Below are positions 21,374-31,861 of a stretch of 64,000 nucleotides of DNA, in pieces; position 1 is the stretch's first letter; every line of letters starts with the position of its first letter. Origin of the DNA: Aureobasidium sp. EXF-3400 (taxonomy: Eukaryota > Ascomycota > Dothideomycetes > Dothideales > Saccotheciaceae); assembly GCA_024195585.1 (NCBI GenBank), contig SWBL01000059.1:1-64000 (forward strand), given 5' to 3'. Made by a program: the position numbers and the translations under genes. A model generated the notes under the pieces. It worked only from the letters and a program-made list of their open reading frames with translations. It made no database searches and was not told where the DNA came from.

Positions 21374-23602
21374 ATGGCTTCCATCTTGCGCGATACCGTC
21401 TTTGAGCTCCTCAGTATGCGAATCTGTCTTCTCTGTATGTCCGGATAGTATGCTGACCCCGAGGCTTCAGAACGCGAGGCTGCAGACGCCGACCCAGATG
21501 GTACACTTCCTTCCACCATCCTCACCACCAATGAGACAACTGACACGACGCGACAGAGCCCGAGGCTGGCCAGAAAGAAATCTTTGCGTCATGGTCGCTC
21601 TTCATCCTTATTATGCTGCTCATCGTCGCCCTCTTCACCAGTTACATGCTCCAGACGAGGAAGATTCAGGCCGTCCACGAGACCGTCCTGTCCATCTTTG
21701 CGGGTACCCTCTTCCATACCACCCCGTGTCGAGATACTGTCCACTAACCCTTGTCTAGGAATGGTCATTGGACTGATACTACGTCTCACCGCCGCTCAAT
21801 CCGTCCTCGGCGCCGTCAGCTTCGACTACCAGTTCTTCTTCAACCTCCTTCTACCACCCATCATCCTAGCTTCAGGCTATGAACTACATCAAGGGAACTT
21901 CTTCCGCAATATTGGAACCATCTTGACCTTTGCTTTTGCCGGCACCTTCATCTCTGCCATGGTCTTGGGCGTCATCCTCTACGTATGGACGCGCATTCCT
22001 CTCGAGGGCTTAGACATCACCTTTGTCGAGGCCATCTCCGTCGGCGCAACTCTCTCCGCTACTGATCCCGTCACCATCCTGGCCATCTTCAACACTTATA
22101 AAGTCGACCCCCAACTCTATACCGTCATTTTTGGAGAGTCGATCCTCAACGACGCTATTGCCATTGTCTTATTCGAGACTGCTCAAAAGTACAGAGAGGG
22201 CGCCGCCAAGGGTCATCTGACTATCTTGAGTCTATTCGAGAGTATCGGTGTCTTCTTGCTGGTCTTCTTTGGTAGTTTGATGATTGGCTTGGTCGTCGGC
22301 ATTGGCACGAGTCTTTTGCTCAAGTATACCTTGGTCAGGCGTTTCCCCAAGATCGAGAGCTGTCTCGTCGTTCTCATCGCCTATGCATGCTACTTCTTCT
22401 CCAACGCTATCCACATGTCCGGTGAGTTGCGCCACTTTCCGACGAAAGAGCAAAGCTAATTCTTTGCGCTAGGAATCGTCTCTCTCCTTTTCTGCGGAAT
22501 CTGCATGAAGCATTATGCTTACCACAACATGTCCCGTCGCACACAGCTAACAACAAAATTCATCTTCCAGGTCATGGCTCAATTGTCCGAGAACTTCATC
22601 TTCATCTACCTGGGTCTCTCCCTCTTCACCGAAGCTGGACTCGAGTACAAACCCCTGTTCATCCTCGTTACTGTGGTCGGTATCTGTGTGGCTCGATACT
22701 GCGCTGTCTTCCCGCTATCCAAGGCGATCAACTATGTCATCCGATACAGAGCTCGTAAGCTCGGTCGTGAAGAAGCAGACGTCCTGCCCAAAAACCATCA
22801 AATGATGCTCTACTGGGCCGGTCTTCGTGGTGCTGTCGGTGTCGCTTTGGCTGCCGGTCTACAGGGTCCCAATGGATATGCATTGCGCGCTACAGTGCTG
22901 GTCGTTGTAGTGTTGACAGTCATCATCTTTGGTGGCACTACAGCCCGTATGCTGGAAATTCTGGAGATTCGCACTGGAGTCGTGGAAGAAATCGACAGTG
23001 ACGACGAATTCGACATCGAAGTAGTGCCAGGATCTGGCGGAACATTTACTAAGAAAGGTGGAGCTGGTTTCGGGCATATACCACGAGCAAGTCTGGGCGG
23101 AGGTATTTCTCTTGCCAGTGTTGCCAACGGGCGCCCTCGCGCGGAGAGCAGGTCGAACAGGGCAGCTTTGTACAGCACTAGCAATGCCAATAGCCCTCCC
23201 ATCCGTCCTGGCGATGGACTTGGCAGAAGAACAAGCAGCAGGAGTGCACGAGAGCAGGCCGCGGCTGAACAAGGTCTGCTTTACCCAGATCAGAACGAAG
23301 ACGTCTCTGACGGTGACGAATCAGGGCTCGACTTGCCACCATCAGCCAGACGATCACCACTCAGGGATTCATTCCCTACAGCGACTGGGGAAGATACTCC
23401 ATACGCTGATGACAGAGCTATCGAGGCAGGTCAAGCAGACCCGAGCCACCTTACGGCTCGCGGAGCATTCAATCAGTTGATGAACGCAACCACCGAGGAC
23501 GCTGGTACCCTCTTCTCAAGGATCGACGAAGGTTTCATCAAGCCACACTTGTTATTGGATCCTGGCGGCACAAGATCTCCTCGTCCACATGGAGGCGCGT
23601 AG
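21374..23602 (+). CDS. NHX1: Endosomal/vacuolar Na+(K+)/H+ exchanger Nhx1
   Basis: Five exons, 21374-21413, 21471-21500, 21557-21703, 21759-22421 and 22473-23602, give 669 residues. The first two coding exons are very short (40 and 30 bases). The CPA1 landmarks are clear: VHETVLSIFAGMVIGL, the SATDPVTILAIFNTYKVD block and FGESILNDAIAIVLFE near residue 196, with the paired acidic ion-binding residues present. About twelve helices are followed by a 230-residue cytosolic tail rich in Ser, Gly and acidic residues. Nhx1 exchanges monovalent cations for protons in late endosomes and sets lumen pH. It diverges from the SUT-like gene. Confidence 0.93.
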
Positions 23603-24569
23603 GATGTGTCTCTTGGATTGTAAGTGTGTCTGTAGAATGCATAGCGCAGTAAAACTGCCTTTTTGTAGATCGATGTATCTATTATGACGACCATTACAGA
23701 CTCTCACTGGGTGCCACATATTCTGAAGCAGCTACCCAAAGTCACAGTCGTATTCAAAGCGGAAACCTTGTCCAGAGAGAGCCCAAGGGACGACGGCTCT
23801 CCAGTGGACAGTGTCTTGCTTTCTAAAAGCATAGTGTGTCTCTGCAGGAAGTCGTACTTGATATCTCTTCTTGAGAATCGTTCAACAATGATAAGGCTTC
23901 TGACCAGCACGACTAAACTAACGCTTGCCTCCCAGCAAAACCAGAGCAACCTCCAACTACAGAGATGCACTAAAGCTACAAGGCTGGGGGCAATGTCCAT
24001 TGAAAGTCGTGATGCCACTGAGTCTTCTGTGGACATATCTCTGGATTTTGAAACAATTCTGCATCTCTACGTCTCCCTTTCGGCAACATCCAGCATACGA
24101 GAAAACTACATTGTCAAACAAACGCCCTCGGGTCACCGTGGAAAAGCGTCCAGATACCTGAATCAGTATCCCGACATGAAAGCAAGAAAGAACACGGATT
24201 CAAAGCACGATGATCGAAATATTACGATACAATCAAGAGCGAAAGAAGTGTATCCAGCCATTTCGTCCTGTACCCGCGGGAAATTTGCCATGACATACAC
24301 CGAAAATGTTCGGAAACGTAGCGATTTGGTAGAACACCTCTTCTTGTCTTGGTACATTTCCATGGAAAACCAAACTTCACGATCATCACGATGGAAAAAG
24401 TAACTCGATTGTTTGAGATCTGATTTTTTGATTGTCGTTGCTTGTTCCTACTTGCTTCGTATCGTGGAACCCGGTCTAATCATATAGACCTTTTCTCGCT
24501 CTGAAGACGCATTCATCATCTATCTTCTTCTGATAGCATGCGAAAGATGGCGAGTAGCCGGCCGCTGCT
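23603..24569. other. Intergenic, holding one unexplained open frame
   Basis: Spacer between NHX1 and the second Myb-like gene (convergent). Apart from the 239-codon frame listed separately I see nothing with coding character. Confidence 0.4.
23684..24403 (+). CDS. Unrecognised open frame, 239 codons
   Basis: An uninterrupted ATG-to-stop frame of 239 residues just downstream of NHX1. The product is hydrophilic and Ser/Arg-rich, with no signal peptide, membrane segment or motif I know. Codon third positions are not GC-biased as in neighbouring genes, which argues against it. Its length is somewhat more than chance would give for this composition, and no long antisense gene explains it. It may be an orphan gene or a non-coding 3' region. 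Confidence 0.22.
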   Translation: MTTITDSHWVPHILKQLPKVTVVFKAETLSRESPRDDGSPVDSVLLSKSIVCLCRKSYLISLLENRSTMIRLLTSTTKLTLASQQNQSNLQLQRCTKATRLGAMSIESRDATESSVDISLDFETILHLYVSLSATSSIRENYIVKQTPSGHRGKASRYLNQYPDMKARKNTDSKHDDRNITIQSRAKEVYPAISSCTRGKFAMTYTENVRKRSDLVEHLFLSWYISMENQTSRSSRWKK

Positions 24570-25109
24570 TTAGACTTCCTCCTTGATGATGGCAGCGACA
24601 GTGGCATCCATCATCTCATCATCTTCGTCATCAGAGTCGACACGCTTGAGCTTGGTAGGGGTCTTGGGAGCGCGCTTGGTGACACGACCAGACTTGACAG
24701 CTGCTGCAGACTTTCTATTAGTAAACGAAAAGTAGAATGGAAGAGAAGAGAAGGTGAAGAGTCAAGACTTACAGTTAGGAGTAGAAGTACCGCCCTTCTT
24801 GGGAGTAGCAGCGGTCTTCTTGCCTCCAGCAGCGCTCTTCTTCATATTCATGTCCATGCGTCCAGCAGCTTCGGCCTCGGAAACGAGAACCTGGGCTGCC
24901 TTCTTGTAGACGCGAGTGCGGTTCTCGATGGCGTCGTAGGTTTCGTTGAAGTAACGGGCAACAGCTTGACAGTCGACCTGTGTGAAGGTTGGTTAGTGGA
25001 AGTTGGTAGTGAGAGGCAGAGGAGAGACACTCACTTTACCGCCGTTGGAGGCGATGATGGCGGCGACAAGGCGCTCCATGTTCTCAAGAGTCTTCCAGTC
25101 GGTAGGCAT
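24570..25109 (-). CDS. Small Myb/SANT-like nuclear protein (second of three)
   Basis: Three exons, 25109-25035, 24977-24773 and 24703-24570, give 137 residues. Introns are 57 and 69 bp; the second has a TACTAAT branch site followed by CTGCAG, and using the nearer ATAG would create a stop. The N-terminal 60 residues form a helix-rich Myb-like domain (MPTDWKTLENMERLVAAII, then VARYFNETYDAIENRTRVYK). A basic AT-hook/H1-like stretch (KKTAATPKKGG, KRAPKTPTKLKR) precedes an acidic run DSDDEDDE and the C-terminus KEEV. Order and composition match the genes at 16809 and 26247. A small chromatin-associated protein is inferred. Confidence 0.72.
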
Positions 25110-25130
25110 GTTGGTGATTAGGAGTGGGTG

Positions 25131-25141
25131 TTGTTATGGAG
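25131..25141 (-). promoter_or_regulatory. Leader motif CTCCATAACAA, copy 3
   Basis: Same 11-base motif as at 17700-17710, here 22-32 bases before the start codon of the second Myb-like gene. Confidence 0.4.
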
Positions 25142-25960
25142 TGGATATGTGGTGGGACAGGTAAGAGAGCAGACACAAAAGTGTGCGTTGGATTGGATGA
25201 GGAAATGTGAATGTGCGGACGTGAAAGAGGATGATCAACCGAAGAGAAGAAGAAGAATAAATAGCCAACGCCGAGGCGATCGCTTAGTCGTCGAGATATG
25301 TTGCAAGTGAAGGAAGAAGAGAGAGCTGACACTAGTACGCAAGCCTGGATTTGGTCTTTTGGTATGCCCGGTCTCCTAGTTGGGATTTTGCAGAGGAAAG
25401 CTCTCACATCGACAATGGTATGAACGGAAGGGACGATGACTGATATTAACTAGATGTAACTACTGTTGAGATCAAACCAACTTCATACACGGCCAGAAAC
25501 CAGTGTGTCGTTGTTTGGCTATTTAACCCTTCGAGTTGACATGCATACCATGATTGTAGCTTATAGAAAGTCACATGGCTATCTCAGTATATGGAAGTGT
25601 CCATTGAGAGCCTGGCTAATCTAACAGATATCAGAGGCTCTCAGTGGACGTGCAGTAGACTGAAGTCGTCATACTGTGTTTCTATATTGTCCAAAGAATG
25701 CGTTACATCACAAGGAAATGATATCAACACCTTATTGAGCCCAGTATTCATGCTGGAGTGTACCCGATCTGTTGACCTGGTGATGCTTAAGATCGAGCTT
25801 CTCATGTAGACATCAATGTTGATGAAGTTCATGGTAACTGATATCAGTCATGGCGAACAACCGGCAAAGTTGGGTTGACTCTTGTATGGTAAGGAGCCGG
25901 TGCGTCGTCGTTTTCCTGACCGACTCGAGGCAGCACGAATATGACAGTCCTCTTAGTCTT

Positions 25961-25998
25961 CCTGGTATAGAATAGGCATCCTGGTATAGAATAGGCAC
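25961..25998. repeat. 19-bp tandem duplication
   Basis: CCTGGTATAGAATAGGCA(T/C) occurs twice back to back (25961-25979 and 25980-25998), differing only in the last base. It lies in non-coding sequence. Confidence 0.9.
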
Positions 25999-26246
25999 GA
26001 CAACAGAGCACGAGGACAGACATGGAACTGACAACAATTCGGGAGAGATGAAAATGTTCATTTGGCGTTACTCGCCGGATAACTGCAGCCTGCGCCATTC
26101 GAGTCATACTACAAATTCAGACGCTTGCTTGAAGAACGGTAATCAAAAGAGCCATGTCTTTGGCCAATTGATGTTGAACAGTGGTTGAGTAGAGCTGCAA
26201 AGACAATCAGTATGGAGACAAAGCTTGTAGCGAAGAGATCTTACAA

Positions 26247-26666
26247 TCAAGCCTCATCCTCATCCTCGTCTTCGTTCTTGACGACCTTCTTGGACTGCTT
26301 GGACTTCTTGGTGAGAGGAGTGCCCTCGTCCTCGTCCTCATCTTCATCGTTAGAATCAGCCTTCTTGGCCTTGGCCTTAGGCTTGCGCTTGCGGGGAGTG
26401 GGAGTAGCGGCAGGAGCAGCGGTGGCTCCAGTGTTGGTAGTGGCAGAAGCAGATGGATCGCCAGCCTCCTTCTTGAGCTTGGCGAAGCGCTGGCTAGAGA
26501 ATATGTGAGTCAAAAGAACGTAGCCGTGACAGGAATGATCGTACCGAACAGCCTCCTTGGTCTTGCCAAGCTGAGTAGCGACGTCCTCCCAGTTGGGGTT
26601 GACCTGAGCGACTGAGATGACAGAGAGGAGGAGTGCGCGATCCTCGGCAGCGTCCCAGGGAGCCAT
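26247..26666 (-). CDS. Small Myb/SANT-like nuclear protein (third of three)
   Basis: Two exons, 26666-26545 and 26493-26247, with a 51-bp intron, give 122 residues. The N-terminus is the clearest Myb-like domain of the three: MAPWDAAEDRALLLSVI, WEDVATQLGKTKEAV and, across the splice, RQRFAKLKKE. An Ala/Thr/Pro linker leads to a basic cluster (PRKRKPKAKAKK), an acidic run (NDEDEDEDE), a second basic cluster (KKSKQSKKVVK) and an acidic end. Such proteins probably bind DNA or chromatin. The leader (CTAAACCAACTACATCAACC) resembles those of the other two in style but lacks the exact CTCCATAACAA motif. Confidence 0.75.
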   Translation of the reverse strand: MAPWDAAEDRALLLSVISVAQVNPNWEDVATQLGKTKEAVRYDHSCHGYVLLTHIFSSQRFAKLKKEAGDPSASATTNTGATAAPAATPTPRKRKPKAKAKKADSNDEDEDEDEGTPLTKKSKQSKKVVKNEDEDEDEA

Positions 26667-27753
26667 GATTGTTTGGTTGATGTAGTTGGTTTAGATGGAA
26701 AGGTAATGAAGAAGAGTGATGGTTGTGTGCGAGATGGAATAGAGAAAGAGGAACGTGATGGGGAGAAAGTCGAGACTGGGAAGTCTTGTGTTGTGAGATA
26801 ACACGGCGGACACGGATTTGAAGTGAAGGTGAAACGCTATCGTCGGCACAACGATGATGTCGCAGTGCTCAGGCAACACGGTAAGACTCTGCGAGAGATT
26901 CTGAATCTATCCCCGAGTCTAGAAAACTCCTTTACACCTTGATGAAAGGCTTGAAGTGCTCACACCAATGTACCCGAATTGCATTACTGTTCAAGACGTG
27001 CCGACCCTGGTGCACATAAGTTTTGCACCGAGACTGTTGCGCAAGACCATCGGACTTCCATGTTCTTCTTTGACATCATACAAACCAGTGTTTCTATGAG
27101 TATTGGAGCCATGTAGCTTGTTGTGTCCGTTTTTTGTGGTCGTATTGGAAAGTCTCTCTTGTGAACAGACAGTTCAAATCAATGTCTTTCAAGAGACAAG
27201 AAGACATTCACGACTGAGGCCAGAACTTGCTTGCTTGCTTCATTTAGATTCTCAACAGAAAATCTGGTCAGTTCGAGGGTTTGCTTATGACTTGTTGCTA
27301 GGATCTTGGTTCTGGACTGATTGTGTTTTGAGCATTTGCGGCAAAACCTACCTGCTTTCCTTCAAACTTGCGAAGCTTCATTGAACGACGCAAGTTCTCA
27401 AGAAGACACGATATAATTGCACCTAATAGTCAGTAAATCAAGACATCTTTTTCGACAACTCAGTTGTCGTTATAGCAGGTGGTGAGAAGCAGGCACGGCT
27501 TGAGGTTGAGATTTATGCACAGCCAGATGCCGGTCAAACATCGGGTCGACTTGTGCCATGCATAAAACTGTATAGCGGAAAGCATTTTTATCAACTCTCG
27601 AAGAACGGACTGGCCAACTCCACCAACCTGTGCATCTTATCGGATTCTGGAATCCGGAAACGAATCAGAAAGCCAATCTAGGCGCTCCAAAACTTGTATT
27701 TTATATCTCAAACCATACACCGATACACCAAAGACAGTCCTCTGAATCCAACC
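26667..27753. promoter_or_regulatory. Divergent spacer, third Myb-like gene / RIT1
   Basis: About 1.1 kb between opposite starts. It has purine-rich sequence near the Myb-like start and an A-rich leader before RIT1. The 93-codon plus frame at 27103 shows no domain. Confidence 0.45.
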
Positions 27754-29213
27754 ATGGCAAACCATGACGACGAAGTAACAGCCTCGGGCAATCAATCATA
27801 TCCCCAACTCTCGGACATAATCTTCAATAACACAAATAACAATTCTTTCAACAAAGTCCTCGGAGAACTCAAAAGAAGCACTTTATCAATACCAAATCGA
27901 CTCCGCTCAATCAAGCAAGATGCAAACTTTGTATTCGAAGTAGCTTCCGCATATGGACTACCATTAGTAGCCAACGAAAGATGTGGAAGTTGGTATATTC
28001 CACCGGAGCAGAAGAGACAGAGTGCTTATTTCAAGAGCACGGATGGACATATGGCACAATGGAGTTTCAGTCTCAGAAGATTGAATCTGCAGGTTTTGGA
28101 GACGATAGGAGAGTTCGATGGGTGTGTTTCTTCTACTTCCCCTTGGATGGTTCGTAAGCTGATTGTTTGAATAGATGCATCATAGTTGACTCTACACGAC
28201 GAGGCAAGAGCATGCCTGATGCTTTGTCGAAGACGATACCTATTTGGACAACAGTCATGAATTGTGTTCTGTTCCCAGAACAGACAGAAAGTCATGAGGT
28301 AGTCACACCACCAACGGTGGTAGGAGCATCTGAGCATGCCCAGATCGCTGCACGTATATCGAGTTTCGTCGAATCACTCAAAACACTGGATCTTGACCTT
28401 GCAACCATTCGTCAAAAGCTCACTAAACCATTAAGACCAATTTGGGTAACGCCAACATCGTCTTTGCCAAGTGCTCCTCCAGAGTTTTCTTCTTTCCATC
28501 CAGTGGTTCTTCTCACAGCATCTTCCCGTGTTTCTGGCTCAGAATCAACGTCTGATACGGGCTACGTCCAAGGCGCTGCAGATGATGCAGAAGCCTGGGC
28601 TCAAGGTCTGACTGCCCCTCTCTTCTGGCAACACAGTGAGACTCTACTTTCCACACCCGAAGACACGATCGAAGAGGTCATTGCAGGTTTGGTGGCGCAA
28701 GGCGACGGCAGCAAAGGGTCACAGCTCACTGCCATCGGACCTGGTCAGCGCGTGGCGATTGGCACGATAGACGCTGCAGAGACAGATGCACGAGAAACAG
28801 ATATCGTGATCACAGCGTCGCCAAAAGAGAGCGAGGTCTTGCGAACCAAGATGAAAGCACGGTACCTGCATCTCACCCTTGCAGATGGAAAAGTAGGAAG
28901 CCGCCAATTGCGACACAGCCTACCCAACCTCATCGCTTCGATAAAGACACAAATTTCTGCATCTCCAATGTTTCGCTTCGTCGTTGCGGATGCCAGTGGT
29001 AAAGACCAGGGTGTAGGTGTTGCGTTGGCGATCTTGTGCTTGTTCATCACCGATGATGGAAACGTCAGGCCTGTGGATGAGATTAAGGAACCGCCGAATG
29101 GTCTCAACAAGCAAACCATCAAGCAGAAACTCAGTTGGATATCGATCGCCAAGCCAGATGCCAATCCCAGTCGGACGACTCTGCAGAGTGTGAACGCCTT
29201 TCTGCTCGGATAG
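27754..29213 (+). CDS. RIT1: Initiator tRNA 2'-O-ribosyl phosphate transferase Rit1
   Basis: Two exons, 27754-28121 and 28175-29213, with a 53-bp intron, give 468 residues. Rit1 modifies A64 of initiator tRNA-Met so that it is not used in elongation. Family strings are visible: IPNRLRSIKQDANFV, LVANERCGSWYIPP, AYFKSTDGHMAQWSFS, across the splice GCIIVDSTRRGKSMPDALSK, and the C-terminal phosphatase-like domain with the PLRPIWVTPTS, QGAADDAEAWAQGLT and LCLFITDDG blocks. The start at 27754 (MANHDDE) is preferred to an in-frame ATG at 27694. It is tail-to-tail with BDP1, another Pol III/tRNA gene. Confidence 0.92.
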
Positions 29214-29436
29214 CGCCGCATCATACTAGTTAGCATAGCGAGATGCCGGACGACTGGCTAAGCGTCATACTCTCACAGATAACGGATGAAAGCCCTACTA
29301 GCTGGCGCTGCTTCAGGCCTTATAATCTGACGATATTTTGAATGTCTTTGAATTGTTCGTATAATAGCGTTTCGTCGTAATTATTAGCAAGTCCAGGTAG
29401 TGACCGTATGTACCTCGAATGAGCAAAGATGTACCT

Positions 29437-31559
29437 TTAGAAAGTGCCGGTGCCTGTGATGCCTCTGCGCTTGTTCTGGCGCATAGCGGCCTTCTCGCGT
29501 CTCTGAGCTGCACGTTCCTCCTGATCCTTCTCTCTAGCAGCCATTTGAATATCTCTTTGCTCCTTGGCCTCTTCCATCTCCTTCTTCTTACGAGCAATCT
29601 CCACACGTTGCTCTTCTCCCTCGACTCTCAGTTCCTCCTCCAGTTCGCGTGGGTCTTTGAAGCCTGCGAGGTCTTGGCCAGTAGCTTCTGCAAATGATTC
29701 AAGATTCATAGAAACTGCTTCGCCGGCCAAGACACGATTCACACGGTCAGGATCAAGGCGTTCCTCACGGATGAATTTCAGCTTGATTTGACGGCGAGTC
29801 TTGGGTGCGAACATCTTCGAAATGATGAAGAAATCGGTACCGAACATGCGAAGAGCCTCATAGAAACGGTCTGTCTCCTCGTCGCTCCAAGGATCAGACT
29901 TCATTTTGAAGAATGGCACACGGTCGGTAGGATCACGTCGACGTTCGTTGATCCAGCTCATCTGATTCACACGTTTTGTCAAGTCGTCATTTTCGGTTAC
30001 GACCAGGTTCTCGGCGTTGCGCTCGGCTTGGGCTTGACGATCGATGCGCAAACTGTCTTCATCCACAACCAGGTTTCCTTCAGCATCTATGCGTAGTCGG
30101 GGTCCGCTCGCAACAGCTGCTGGTCGAGTGGTTTCTTCAGTAGTCTCGCCTTCCGCATTTTCACCACCTTCGGTATATTCGGTTGGTTGAGTGTTGTTGT
30201 TGAGGGTAGTAGGATCAATACCAGCCCGAATAGCTTCCGCTTCTGCCACTCTCTTTCTCTGTACCTCGTCCCAGTCGATAGCAGCCATCTTCGTTTCTCT
30301 TTCCGACACTTTGCCAAAACCTCTATCCTTAGTAAGTTCGAACATGGTGGTTTCTGAGACGTCGATTTCGTGGTTCGCTGGATCGTCGCTTGGGTCATCC
30401 TGGCCAGTAACTCCATCTTCCCCCTCAACTTGCTGTGGTTGCTTCTTTTTCTGACGAGCCTTTCTCGGCTTGGGCGCAGGACGAGGAGCAGGTTCTTCTG
30501 TCTCAATGATGTTTCCATTCTCGTCTTCCACGACTGTTGCGGCCGACTTGGGTGCACGTTTAGCTCTTGAGGCTCTGGGCTTTTTTGGTTTCGCAGCAGG
30601 TGTCGCACTCGAGTCGGCGTCTTGGGCACCACTCACGGCTTGAGAAGGGTCGTCTGTCTCGGCTGGTAGCTCGGCAGTGGTAGTAGTCTTTTTTTGTCTC
30701 TTTGCGCGTGGTTTCGGGGCTGTAGCAGGTGGGTTGGCGGGTGGCAGCATCTGAGCTACGGGGGCTCGAGGTTGTTCCTGATGACCAATGAGGGTGTTGA
30801 TCAACAAAACTTCAGGGTCTACTTCCGAAGTGGGGAGTGCCTGTTGCGTAGTGACGATAGTTGGAGACTGCTGGATTGTGGGCTCCTCGGATGGCGCAGC
30901 AGGCGGAGGGGTGGGACGCTTTCGTTTCTGACCAGCCAGCTGGTTTGGAGAAGATGGCTCATGATCGGGTGGTTGCTGTAGGCGAGGAGAGGCATGAACG
31001 GTAGCAGGATCGGGCTGTGGCTCGGACTGAGTCACAGGTGGAGTTGAAGCGACTTGCGGTCGCGGCGAAGGAGACGGGATTGTTTGGCGATGCGAGACTT
31101 CGGACTGGGCCAGTGACAGCGGTGACGGCTCTACATGGTGTGGAAGGGAAGCTGGTGAGGAAGGTGTGGGCTGTCTGATAGGCTGTCGATCGGCGTTGGT
31201 GGGTTGAGTAGCGGATTGCTGAGTTGCAGGTGGAGTGGGCAAAGGATCAGCTGTAGCCTGAGTCTCGGGTTGTGTTGAGGTTGTTTCTGGTTGTGAGGCG
31301 CCAGCAGCAGTGTCGGATGTAGTTGCGGAGGGAGTGGGCTCGGACGCAAGAGCAGGAGCCTGTTGGTGTTGGTCGGGTTGGACAGCTTGAACAGGCTGAA
31401 TAAGGGGCGCGGGTTGAGCAGCCGCAGGGCGACGACGGACAGCAGCTTTTGGAGCGACTTTTTTGCCCTTGTCTGGGAGACGCGTTAGTGAGGGGCGTGT
31501 CGCGATTCTATTTGGAACGGAGATTCCGCACTGATGGCCGAACTGGTCAGGGGTGCCAT
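29437..31559 (-). CDS. BDP1: TFIIIB subunit B'' (Bdp1)
   Basis: Two exons, 31559-31532 and 31472-29437, give 687 residues. The 28-base first exon encodes MAPLTSSAI and the 59-bp intron has a CTAAC branch; the junction gives SSAINKGKKVAPK, the family start. Bdp1 completes TFIIIB and is required for Pol III transcription of tRNA and 5S genes. The N-terminal 300 residues are low-complexity Pro/Gln/Thr and basic. The extended SANT domain begins near residue 538 (WSDEETDRFYEALRMFGTDF) and runs into APKTRRQIKLKFIREER. The C-terminus is a charged helix. It is head-to-head with BRE1 (302 bp). Confidence 0.92.
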
Positions 31560-31861
31560 GTTGTTCAAGCGCGCATTTCTTGCGAAGTTCGTCGGTTCAA
31601 GTCGACAATTTCTGAATCGATTGGTGATAAGAAATCAGTTGTAGAGAAATGTCGTGAGTCGAGGAAGCATTTCAAAGTTCCGCGCAGGCAGGCGCAACCG
31701 CAAGCCGCCAAGCCTTGCGGTTGCGCAACAACATTCAACTCGCTCCTTCCTGTTTCTCCGACCTCGACGACTTTGACTTCACCCATCCGTTGCCTCTCTT
31801 TTGCCACGCTGCCACGACAGCTACAGCGGCGCCATCTCGCCATACACAGGCCGATCGTGAC
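31560..31861. promoter_or_regulatory. Divergent promoter, BDP1 / BRE1
   Basis: 302 bp between opposite start codons. A small hairpin-like repeat of CCGCAAG/CTTGCGG (GCAACCGCAAGCCGCCAAGCCTTGCGGTTGC) lies at about 31696-31726. It could be a palindromic regulatory site shared by both genes. Confidence 0.5.

Larger units (their letters stand above)
25110..26246. promoter_or_regulatory. Promoter of the second Myb-like gene and spacer
   Basis: The first 150 bp are again purine-rich on the plus strand (CT-rich for the transcript). Beyond that there is no coding-like frame. A 19-bp tandem duplication lies at 25961-25998. Confidence 0.45.

Noticed and set aside
31585..31605. B-box-like GGTTCAAGTC upstream of BDP1
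   Set aside because: No A-box or acceptor stem at tRNA distance, so not a tRNA gene.
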